From JAGLQA01 sp023135565 (GTDB lineage: Bacteria > Acidobacteriota > Aminicenantia > UBA2199): DNA of 42,297 bases. Positions 22,831 through 30,256 of this stretch are shown here, in pieces. The DNA lies in NCBI GenBank assembly GCA_030639305.1, contig DAOWCY010000040.1:1-42297 (forward strand), in the 5' to 3' direction. The notes beneath the pieces are model-generated. The model saw nothing but the letters and a program-made list of their open reading frames with translations, had not been told where the DNA came from and did not search any database. Position numbers and translations under genes: made by a program. How positions within the stretch are numbered: the stretch's first letter is position 1; every line of letters starts with the position of its first letter.

Positions 22831-23817
22831 ATGCAGTTGAAAGATAAAAATGTCCTAATAACCGGGGCCGACGGTTTTATCGGTTCTCATTTAGTGGAAC
22901 ATCTGGTAGAAAAAGGCGCCGATGTGAAAGCGTTGTCCTGTTACAACTCCTTCAACTATTGGGGCTGGTTAGAAGATATGAACTGTTTAAAGGATATCGA
23001 AGTGGTTACCGGGGATATCCGGGATTCCTATTTTGTCAAAGAGATCAGCAAGAATGTGGATGTTATTTTTAACCTGGCTGCGTTGATCGCTATCCCTTAT
23101 TCGTATATTGCGCCCGCCAGCTACGTGGACACCAATATTAAAGGTACGTTGAATATCTGCCAGGCGGCCTTAGATAACGGCTGTGCCAGGGTGGTCCACA
23201 CGTCCACTTCGGAAGTTTACGGCACTGCCCTCTATGTTCCCATAGATGAAAAACACCCACTGCAGCCTCAATCGCCCTACAGCGCCAGCAAAATCGGCGC
23301 GGATGCCATGGCTAAAAGTTTTTATAATTCTTTCGATCTGCCCCTAATCATTGCCCGGCCTTTTAATACTTACGGCCCGCGGCAGTCTGCCAGGGCCATT
23401 ATCCCTACTTTGATCACCCAGATCGCCGCCGGTAAAAAAGAGATAAAATTAGGCAACCTCACTCCCACCCGTGATTTTAACTATGCAAAAGATACGGCCA
23501 GGGGCTTCGCCCTGCTGGCGGAATGTGACGAAGCAGTAGGGGAGGTGGTGAATATCGGTTCAGGGAGCGAGATTTCCATCAAAGACCTGTGCGAATTAAT
23601 TAAAAAAGTGATGGGCGCGGATGTGGAATTCAGCAGCGATAAAGAACGGCTGCGGCCCGGTAAATCTGAAGTTGAGCGGCTGTTATGCGATAACAGTAAA
23701 ATAAAGGAATTGGTTTCCTACAAACCTGAATATTCTTTAGAAGAAGGCTTAACCGAGACCAGCCTGTGGATTAAAAAGAATCTCGAAAAATATAAAGTAG
23801 ATATTTATAATGTGTAG
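22831..23817 (+). CDS. LegB-like NAD-dependent nucleotide-sugar 4,6-dehydratase
   Basis: This 328-residue extended SDR protein begins with TGADGFIGSHLVEHLV (GxxGxxG NAD site). It has HTSTSEVYGTA and the catalytic YSASK, then ARPFNTYGPRQSARAIIPTL. The strings ALSCYNSFNYWGWLEDM and LAALIAIPYSY are characteristic of LegB, which dehydrates UDP-GlcNAc or GDP-GlcNAc in legionaminic/pseudaminic-type sugar synthesis. A GGAG ribosome-binding site precedes ATG 22831. UDP-glucose dehydrogenase and glmS follow, giving a nucleotide-sugar cluster. Exact substrate is inferred, and later legionaminate genes are not in the window. Confidence 0.82.
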   Translation: MQLKDKNVLITGADGFIGSHLVEHLVEKGADVKALSCYNSFNYWGWLEDMNCLKDIEVVTGDIRDSYFVKEISKNVDVIFNLAALIAIPYSYIAPASYVDTNIKGTLNICQAALDNGCARVVHTSTSEVYGTALYVPIDEKHPLQPQSPYSASKIGADAMAKSFYNSFDLPLIIARPFNTYGPRQSARAIIPTLITQIAAGKKEIKLGNLTPTRDFNYAKDTARGFALLAECDEAVGEVVNIGSGSEISIKDLCELIKKVMGADVEFSSDKERLRPGKSEVERLLCDNSKIKELVSYKPEYSLEEGLTETSLWIKKNLEKYKVDIYNV

Positions 23818-23829
23818 GGTGCGGCGCAC

Positions 23830-24023
23830 CATGCCTCCGGCGGCCAAAAACCTTTTTGAAAAAAGGTTTCTGGACTTCCAAAAACTTCTATTTAGCCCAA
23901 CGTTTGGGCAAATTACCCAGCGTTGGGTAGTTGGCGCAGACGTTTGCTAAACAAAAGTTTTTTGGGGGGGTCAAGGGGGGGCGATTTTTCAAAAAAGCCC
24001 CCCCTTGCCGCCGGAGGCAAATT
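23830..24023. repeat. Composite palindromic repeat before the UDP-glucose dehydrogenase gene
   Basis: GCCTCCGGCGGCC, the hairpin AAACCTTTTTGAAAAAAGGTTT, and the pair CCAACGTTTGGGC/CCCAGCGTTGGG are followed by AACAAAAGTTTT. It ends with GCCGCCGGAGGCAA, the same 3' end as module A. A G7 and a G-rich run lie inside. Confidence 0.65.
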
Positions 24024-24034
24024 ATGGAGAATTA

Positions 24035-25426
24035 ATGAAGTTTGAAAAAAATATTTTATGTATCGGGGCCGGTTATGTAGGCGGCCCGACCATGGCGGTT
24101 ATCGCCCTGAAGTGCCCCACTTACCGGGTCGAAGTGGTAGACATCGACCAGGACAGGATCGACAGGTGGAATTCAGATAAGATTCCCATTTTCGAACCCG
24201 GTCTCGATAAGATCGTCAAAGAGACCAGGGGCAGGAACCTTTTCTTTTCCACCCGGATCGAAAAAGGCATCAAAGCAGCGGATATTATTTTCGTTTCGGT
24301 CAACACTCCTACCAAAACTTTCGGTGAAGGAGCGGGTATGGCTTCGGACTTGCAGCACTGGGAAAAAACCGCCCACAAAATCATCGAGAGCGCCGACAGC
24401 GATAAGATCATCGTAGAAAAGAGCACCCTGCCTGTAAGGACAGCCGAAGCCATGGAAAGAATCTTAAAAGCCGGAAACCGGGACATCAAATACGAAGTCT
24501 TATCGAACCCGGAATTCCTTGCCGAAGGAACCGCTGTCAAAGACCTGCTGGAACCGGACCGGGTGCTGATCGGTTCCCACCAAACGGAAGAAGGCAAAAA
24601 AGCCGCTGCCGCTTTAGTGAAAATTTATGCCCACTGGGTGCCCAAAGAGAATATTATCACTGCCAACCTATGGTCGGCAGAGCTTTCCAAGTTAGTTGCC
24701 AATGCCTTTTTAGCGCAGCGTATCTCCTCTATAAATGCCATCTCCGCTTTGTGTGAAAAGACAGACGCCGATGTAGCCGAAATTTCTTTCGCTGTAGGCC
24801 GCGACAGCCGTATCGGGGAAAAATTCCTCAGACCCAGCATCGGTTTCGGCGGTTCTTGTTTTAAGAAAGATATTTTGAATTTAGTGTACATCGCCCGCGG
24901 TTACAGCCTGAACGAAGTAGCCGATTACTGGGAAATGGTAGTGAAAATGAACGAGTACCAGAAAAGCAGGTTTGTGCAGAGAATAGTCAGGGAGATGTTC
25001 AATACCGTAGCCGGTAAAAAGATAGCTCTTTTCGGGTTTGCATTTAAGGCCAACACCGGCGATACCAGGGAATCCCCGGCCATTTTTGTAACTCAAAAGT
25101 TAGTAGAGGAGCGGGCTTTCGTTACCGTCACCGATCCCGAAGCCCTGGATAATGCCCGCAAAGACCTGGAAAGTACCATGCAAATGGCGCCGGACCTCAT
25201 TTGCTTCGAGCCCGATCCTTACAAAGCGGCTGAAGATGCACATGCAGTGGCGCTGCTCACCGAATGGGAAGAATACAGGCAGCTCGATTTTGAAAAAATT
25301 TATAAATCCATGAAAAAACCGGCTTTTATTTTTGACGGCCGCAATATCCTGGATCATAAGAAATTGTATGAGACCGGTTTTAATGTGTATCCCATCGGCA
25401 AGATGCAGTATACGCATTTCGATTAA
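24035..25426 (+). CDS. ugd: UDP-glucose 6-dehydrogenase
   Basis: This 463-residue enzyme oxidises UDP-glucose to UDP-glucuronate with two NAD+. Motifs are ILCIGAGYVGGPTMAVIALKCP (NAD site), the substrate region NPEFLAEGTAV, AELSKLVANAFLAQRISSIN with the catalytic Lys, and the nucleophile Cys in GFGGSCFKKDI. The GGPTMA-IA-KCP N-terminus and length are those of the animal/plant-like UGDH class rather than the shorter TuaD-type. ATG 24035 is chosen because GGAGA (24025-24029) precedes it. A longer reading from 24005 would begin inside the repeat. glmS follows after 18 bases. Confidence 0.93.
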   Translation: MKFEKNILCIGAGYVGGPTMAVIALKCPTYRVEVVDIDQDRIDRWNSDKIPIFEPGLDKIVKETRGRNLFFSTRIEKGIKAADIIFVSVNTPTKTFGEGAGMASDLQHWEKTAHKIIESADSDKIIVEKSTLPVRTAEAMERILKAGNRDIKYEVLSNPEFLAEGTAVKDLLEPDRVLIGSHQTEEGKKAAAALVKIYAHWVPKENIITANLWSAELSKLVANAFLAQRISSINAISALCEKTDADVAEISFAVGRDSRIGEKFLRPSIGFGGSCFKKDILNLVYIARGYSLNEVADYWEMVVKMNEYQKSRFVQRIVREMFNTVAGKKIALFGFAFKANTGDTRESPAIFVTQKLVEERAFVTVTDPEALDNARKDLESTMQMAPDLICFEPDPYKAAEDAHAVALLTEWEEYRQLDFEKIYKSMKKPAFIFDGRNILDHKKLYETGFNVYPIGKMQYTHFD

Positions 25427-25444
25427 ACCGGGAGGGAGGTAAAG

Positions 25445-27373
25445 ATGTGTGGAATAATATGTTACTGTGGGCATAAACAGGTTGTGCCCATTTTGATCGA
25501 AGGCCTAAAAAGACTGGAATACCGCGGCTATGATTCCGCCGGTTTTGCGGTAGTAGACAACAAAGAAGCGGGCGCGGGCCCGCAGTCCATGAACGGGGGT
25601 GAAACGAATTCCCCGCAGTTAAAAAATCTTCGTAAAAAAACAAGAATATCCCCGGATAGTGGGAAAAAGAATAAAATAGTGAAAACCCAGGGTAGGGTAG
25701 GCCGGTTAGAAAAGAAGAAGATCGGGTTAGAGATAGATGCTACTTTCGGTATTGCCCACACCCGCTGGGCTACCCATGGTAAGCCATCGGAGATAAACGC
25801 TCATCCCCAGGGCGACTGCAGCGGAAAGATCGCTGTGGTTCACAACGGCATTATCGAGAACTACCAGGAACTCAAAAAAGAACTTCAAGAGAAAGGTCAC
25901 AAATTCAAATCGGATACCGATACGGAAGTGATCCCCCATTTGATCGAGGAATATTTCGACGGCGATTTAGAGGTAGCTGTTTTGAAAGCTGTAGAGAGGC
26001 TGCACGGCACTTTCGGCATTGCCGTAATTCATGCCGATGTAGAGCACCAGATTATAATAGTCAAGCGGGGCAGTCCTATTATCATCGGGGTGGGCAAGGA
26101 TGAGTATTATGCTGCTTCCGACTCCAATGCCCTGGCTCCTTTTACCAACCGCATGATCTATTTAAGCGATGATGAGATGGCGGTATTGAACACCTCCGGT
26201 TATTATATCAAAAACTTGAGAAATGAGCTATTGGAGAAGCAGATCGAAATCCTCGACGCCGATGAGTACCGGGTTGACAAAAAGGGGTTCGAGCACTACA
26301 TGTTGAAGGAGATATTCGAGCAGCCGGAAAGTGTAAAGAATGCCTTCCGGGGCAGGTTAATCGAGAACGAAGGTGTGTCCAAGTTAGGCGGCTTAGAGCC
26401 GGTTATCGACAGGTTAAAGAACATCAAAAAATTGATCATCGTTTCCTGCGGCACCAGTTATTATGCCGGGTTATTGGGCCGTTATATTTTCGAGAATCTC
26501 ACCGAATTGGATGTAGAGACAGCGCTGGCTTCGGAATTCCGTTACCGGCGTTTAAAACTCGACGAGAATGTGGCGGTGCTGGCTATTTCCCAGTCCGGTG
26601 AAACAGCCGACACCCTGGCCGCCGTCAAGGAAGCCAAGCGCAAAGGGGCGCTGCTGTTGGGTATCGTTAACAGTGTAGGTACGGGCATTGCGCAGATCAC
26701 CGACGCCGGTGTTTACAACCATGCCGGCCCTGAAATAGGAGTGGCTTCTACAAAGATTTACACCTCTCAACTGGTGATCCAGACTCTCATCGCCCTGATG
26801 ATCGGCAGGTACCAGCATATTTCTTTTATCGAAGGCAGCGAGATCATCAATGCCATCACTAAACTGCCCGAACAGATCGAGGAGATTTTAGCCAATTCGA
26901 AGGAGATAGAGGAAATTGCTTTAAAGTATTCCCGGTACCGGGATTTTCTTTATATCGGGCGGTTGTATAATTATCCCACGGCCATGGAAGGAGCTTTAAA
27001 ATTAAAAGAGATATCTTATATTCATGCTGAAGGTTATCCGGCAGGTGAGATGAAGCACGGCCCTATTTCTTTGATCGATGAGGATTTTCCTACCGTAGCT
27101 ATTGCGCCTGATGATCTGGCTTTGGATAAAATGATAAGCAACATGCAGGAGATCAAAGCCAGGAACGGCAAGATTCTTTCCATCACCAATGTCACTGCCC
27201 ATAAAGTTCTCGACATCTCCGATGATGTGATTTATGTGCCCGGGACGCTGCCTATTTTGCAGCCCATATTAAACATTGTGCCTTTACAATTATTTGCTTA
27301 TTATATTGCCAATGAGCGGGGCTGTGATATCGACAAACCGCGTAACTTGGCCAAATCGGTCACAGTCGAGTAG
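25445..27373 (+). CDS. glmS: Glutamine-fructose-6-phosphate aminotransferase, with an unusual insertion
   Basis: This 642-residue enzyme makes glucosamine-6-phosphate. The N-terminal glutaminase begins MCGIICYCGHKQ (Cys2 nucleophile) and has TRWATHGKPSEINAHP and HNGIIENYQEL. The two SIS domains contain SCGTSYYAGL, AISQSGETADTLAA and the C-terminal PRNLAKSVTVE. The usual length is about 610. Here about 33 extra residues (about 41-74: EAGAGPQSMNGGETNSPQL to SPDSGKKN) sit in an otherwise standard stretch between FAVVDN and IVKTQGRVGRLE. The inserted DNA carries palindromic pieces (GCGGGCGCGGGCCCGC; CGGGG...CCCCG). A GGGAGG ribosome-binding site precedes the start. Enzyme activity is probably kept. 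Confidence 0.95.
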   Translation: MCGIICYCGHKQVVPILIEGLKRLEYRGYDSAGFAVVDNKEAGAGPQSMNGGETNSPQLKNLRKKTRISPDSGKKNKIVKTQGRVGRLEKKKIGLEIDATFGIAHTRWATHGKPSEINAHPQGDCSGKIAVVHNGIIENYQELKKELQEKGHKFKSDTDTEVIPHLIEEYFDGDLEVAVLKAVERLHGTFGIAVIHADVEHQIIIVKRGSPIIIGVGKDEYYAASDSNALAPFTNRMIYLSDDEMAVLNTSGYYIKNLRNELLEKQIEILDADEYRVDKKGFEHYMLKEIFEQPESVKNAFRGRLIENEGVSKLGGLEPVIDRLKNIKKLIIVSCGTSYYAGLLGRYIFENLTELDVETALASEFRYRRLKLDENVAVLAISQSGETADTLAAVKEAKRKGALLLGIVNSVGTGIAQITDAGVYNHAGPEIGVASTKIYTSQLVIQTLIALMIGRYQHISFIEGSEIINAITKLPEQIEEILANSKEIEEIALKYSRYRDFLYIGRLYNYPTAMEGALKLKEISYIHAEGYPAGEMKHGPISLIDEDFPTVAIAPDDLALDKMISNMQEIKARNGKILSITNVTAHKVLDISDDVIYVPGTLPILQPILNIVPLQLFAYYIANERGCDIDKPRNLAKSVTVE

Positions 27374-27521
27374 CCCCGTGGCACGGCCCCACTCGCGTGG
27401 AGGGGGCGATAAGCTGCTTCGCGGCAGGGGCAGCGTGTGAGCGCTTTTGATTTTAAATTATCAAAAGTTTTGATCAAACTTTTACAAAAGTTTGGCCCCC
27501 GGCAGGGCCGCCGGAGGCAAG
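27374..27521 (+). repeat. Palindromic repeat composite: module B then module A
   Basis: GGCCCCACTCGCGTGGAGGG and GATAAGCTGCTTCGCGGCAG (module B, reverse) start right after the glmS stop. Then TTATCAAAAGTTTTGATC, CAAACTTTTACAAAAGTTTG and the GCCCCCGGC/GCCGGAGGC hairpin form module A. Confidence 0.8.
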
Positions 27522-27522
27522 G

Positions 27523-27699
27523 CTCCCGGCAGAGATTTTTTTAATTGCTAAAAAATACGGCGTAAAGGATGTTTTTGAATTGGACAAGAGGATCGAAGGG
27601 GGCTTAGTGAGCGAAGATGAGGCATATGACGACTATTTTCGACTTGATTTCCTGGAAGCGGAACGCCGGAAATTCAAGCAGGCGGCAGGGAATTATTAA
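27523..27699 (+). pseudogene. 5'-truncated gene fragment abutting a module A repeat
   Basis: An open frame of about 58 codons, LPAEIFLIAKKYGVKDVFEL then DKRIEGGLVSEDEAYDDYF to QAAGNY and TAA 27697, starts exactly where the repeat ends and has no start codon. Composition and helix-like charge pattern look coding. The KYG-x-x-x-F... layout resembles the small protein at 22136-22450, but the family is not recognised. The upstream half of the gene is missing. Confidence 0.5.
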
Positions 27700-27742
27700 T
27701 GCCCCGGATAGGAGGCAACCGGTGGCAAAGGATTGCAGGTTG

Positions 27743-29356
27743 TCATATTGGCCCGACCCCTTTTCGGTAAATATTTTCGTACTCTTGCACAAAATTGCTC
27801 TTGCCGCACAGCAGCATAGTAGAGTAGGGCATGATCTCTCTAAGTTTCGCTAAAATTTCCCCGGCCAAATGCCTGATCTCCCACTGGGTATGCACATCAT
27901 CACGCAGCCTGATAAAATGATAAACTTCCCGTAAGTTCATCTTCATGATTACCATGCGACAGTGAGAATTGGTAAGGACATAATCCGCCGCCTCATTATA
28001 CTCTTCTTTTAATTTGAGATACAGGGCGTCGGTCTTTTCGATAATCTCTCTGAATTCCCCTTCCAGGCCGCAGTCGCGGATACTCTCCGGGATAATATTA
28101 CCTAACTCGATTTTATAATCGCCGGCAATCAGGGTGGCAATGCGGTGCCGTTTCAATTGGGCAAAGTTGGAGGCGCTGATCACTGCCTGGAAGGTAATAT
28201 CCGGCAGTTCGAACTGCCGGGGCGGGGTGTCGAAAAATTCCATGTTCTTAAATAGGTCGAGAAATATTCTCTTTTTCCCGGCTGCATCTATATTCGCTGC
28301 TATTTCATAAGCTTCCGCAAAATCTAAAGAATTGTATATGGCAAAAAATGAAGCCAATATGATATCATCCGCATTTTTCGGGTAGTCGATGATTTTTGTC
28401 TCGTTGGACAAAAACTTTTGCTTATTTTCACCTTTCCCGGCAACTTGCCTCCGGCGGGGGTGCGGCGCACCCAGCCATTTAGCTCCGCAGACCCTGCCGC
28501 GAAGCGGCTTATCGCCTCCCCACGCGAGTGGGGCTTTTGATAATTTCATTCGTTTCGGAGTGAGGCTAGTGTTATGAGGAACTTCTATCGAAAAGTTGTT
28601 TTTAAAAGTTTCATGCAAGTCTTTCTCAAATTGAGACGGTTGGGCAAATAAAAAAATCGAAGGGGCTATTTTATACACCAGGTCGTACATCTTTCGACCG
28701 ATCTCCCTTACCTCCGTTCTTTTACTGAGAAAAAACCGGCGAAAAAGATGCTCTAAACTCCTGGCATTGATGGTCATACCTACCTGCCCTTCAGTAGCCA
28801 ACGATAAAATATACCGGGCATCCTCTTTGGCCAGGTTCTGCAGTTCCCGGCGGCCCCCTTTTTGTTCCAGTATCCCGGGGAATTTTTTGAAATTATATTC
28901 CTGCAAAATAGCATAGGCTTTTTTGTAGAAATCATTCTGTATCCCTATTAGCGCGGAGAAGGCGTCCTTCGTACCGGGGCCGGTTATCTCCCGGGGCTGC
29001 ACATAGTCGCCTTTTAGGGTCACATAACGCTGGGATTTCTCTGTATAAGAAGCAAGACGAAAGCTTTCGATCTCTTCTAAGGCCAGCCTGGATACCCCGA
29101 TAATATCGAAGTTGAAGACCGCATGTTCAGCAACAGAATGATGGCCCATTCCAAATATAATGGTTCGGTTGGATGCTCTTGCTTTTTTTACATCATGCCC
29201 GGCAATTTTTCGCAGTGTGGTGATATCTTCGGCGCTGCGGCTTATGCGGGCATATGCCGAACTGAAAATCTCAGGGGTTAGTATATCTTTGTCGGCGGCA
29301 TCTAATCTTTCAAGAATCCCAACCTCGACATTATAACCGGCAAGTTCTATTCTCAA
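27743..29356 (-). CDS. thyX: Tandem-domain FAD-dependent thymidylate synthase (ThyX) with in-frame repeat
   Basis: This 537-residue protein consists of two ThyX-like halves. The first has ARISRSAEDI, GHHSVAEHAVFNFDI and ASYTEKSQRYVTL. The second has QLKRHRIATLIAGDYKIE (RHR signature), CRMVIMKMNLREVYHFI and HTQWEIRHLAGEIL. ThyX converts dUMP to dTMP with methylenetetrahydrofolate and NADPH; two-domain forms of about 500 residues exist in Chlamydiae and others. Between the halves (about residues 270-306) lies a stretch KAPLAWGGDKPLRGRV...GAPHPRRRQVAGKGE encoded by a palindromic repeat (28445-28540). The frame is kept, so the linker is probably tolerated. It is preceded in the same direction by a P-loop kinase gene with a 24-base gap. 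Confidence 0.85.
   Translation of the reverse strand: MRIELAGYNVEVGILERLDAADKDILTPEIFSSAYARISRSAEDITTLRKIAGHDVKKARASNRTIIFGMGHHSVAEHAVFNFDIIGVSRLALEEIESFRLASYTEKSQRYVTLKGDYVQPREITGPGTKDAFSALIGIQNDFYKKAYAILQEYNFKKFPGILEQKGGRRELQNLAKEDARYILSLATEGQVGMTINARSLEHLFRRFFLSKRTEVREIGRKMYDLVYKIAPSIFLFAQPSQFEKDLHETFKNNFSIEVPHNTSLTPKRMKLSKAPLAWGGDKPLRGRVCGAKWLGAPHPRRRQVAGKGENKQKFLSNETKIIDYPKNADDIILASFFAIYNSLDFAEAYEIAANIDAAGKKRIFLDLFKNMEFFDTPPRQFELPDITFQAVISASNFAQLKRHRIATLIAGDYKIELGNIIPESIRDCGLEGEFREIIEKTDALYLKLKEEYNEAADYVLTNSHCRMVIMKMNLREVYHFIRLRDDVHTQWEIRHLAGEILAKLREIMPYSTMLLCGKSNFVQEYENIYRKGVGPI
28445..28540 (-). repeat. Palindromic repeat (module B plus GC hairpin) inside thyX
   Basis: On the plus strand: TTGCCTCCGGCGGGGGTGCG, then CCCTGCCGCGAAGCGGCTTA, TCGCCTCCCCACGCGAGTGG and GGCTTTTGATAAT. 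The same pieces occur in the intergenic composites at 27374, 33622 and 39305. Here they are read through without a stop as part of ThyX. Confidence 0.85.
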
Positions 29357-29380
29357 GTTTGCTCTACCTCCGGTTAGTTG

Positions 29381-29980
29381 TCATAGGGCAGCGCCGTTTA
29401 GGGGTTTATATTCAGATATCGTCTTCATGATCTCATGAGCGCTCTCATCCACCGTATTGTTGTTCCAGATTTCAAAGACTTTTAAGTTGTCTTCTTTTAT
29501 GGTCTGTAGATATAAGTCTTCCCTTTTTTTTATGTATTCAGCGTCGATTTTCATGAATTCAGTATTATATTCCCTACTGTCAAGGGTTTTGAGGTCTAAC
29601 CTGATCAAAAAAATCAGGTCATAGGTTTTGATCCAGAAACGGTAGATATTTTCCAGTATCCTGTTTTTTTCTTCCGGTTGTTCGCTGAGGGTTTTACCGG
29701 CAGTGGAGCTTTTCCAGTAAATCCACTGATCCAGCACCGACCGGTTGCAAAGTAGGTAGTCTAAAGGATTAATGGAATGGATATTCTCTTCGTTAACCTG
29801 GGTGGTGATATAAAAAAACTGGCTGCTGAAACTGGCCTTCTGGTCATTGTCAAAGGGATTCTTGCCGCTTATCTCTTCGACAGAGTCTGTCCTGTACTTA
29901 AGAGATAAAATCTTTTTTACCTCTTCAAGCAAAGACGTCTTACCGCTTCCGGTAATACCGGAAAATGAAATTTTAATCAT
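29381..29980 (-). CDS. P-loop deoxynucleoside/nucleotide kinase-like protein
   Basis: This 199-residue protein has Walker A ISFSGITGSGKTSLLEEV at its N-terminus. NRSVLDQWIYW corresponds to the substrate-binding DR-type motif, and KTYDLIFLIRLDLKTLD to the core strand before the lid. It resembles thymidylate-kinase/dNK-like AAA_28 proteins. Its position directly upstream of thyX on the same strand suggests a role in dTMP/dTTP supply, but specificity cannot be told. Confidence 0.6.
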   Translation of the reverse strand: MIKISFSGITGSGKTSLLEEVKKILSLKYRTDSVEEISGKNPFDNDQKASFSSQFFYITTQVNEENIHSINPLDYLLCNRSVLDQWIYWKSSTAGKTLSEQPEEKNRILENIYRFWIKTYDLIFLIRLDLKTLDSREYNTEFMKIDAEYIKKREDLYLQTIKEDNLKVFEIWNNNTVDESAHEIMKTISEYKPLNGAAL

Positions 29981-30090
29981 GAGGTGATTTTAATTGAATA
30001 TCCACTTTCTGTCAACCAAAAAAAAAACAATCGTTTTCTCTTCCTATTTTGTTGTAAAAATGCTGTATATATGATAAACTTTTTTTTCAA

Positions 30091-30170
30091 GAATGAGCTT
30101 GAAAAAAGCAGCCGGGCTGTGTGAACTTGAACGGTATGAAACGTGTGGTTTATTACCGCTATGTAATGGC
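30091..30170 (-). repeat. Dispersed repeat family R2, copy 3 (reverse)
   Basis: The reverse complement reads GCCATTACATAGCGGTAATA, then TTCAAGTTCACACAGCCCGG and CTTTTTTCAAGCTCA, matching copy 5 at 39180. It lies in the divergent gap between the kinase gene and lptD. Confidence 0.6.
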
Positions 30171-30256
30171 TTAAGACTGGGCCTGGGAAAACCGCCGGCC
30201 GGTTTGAACCTGGATGATTGTTATCAAAGGTGAGTAGAAGTTCTGGTATGTGTGCT

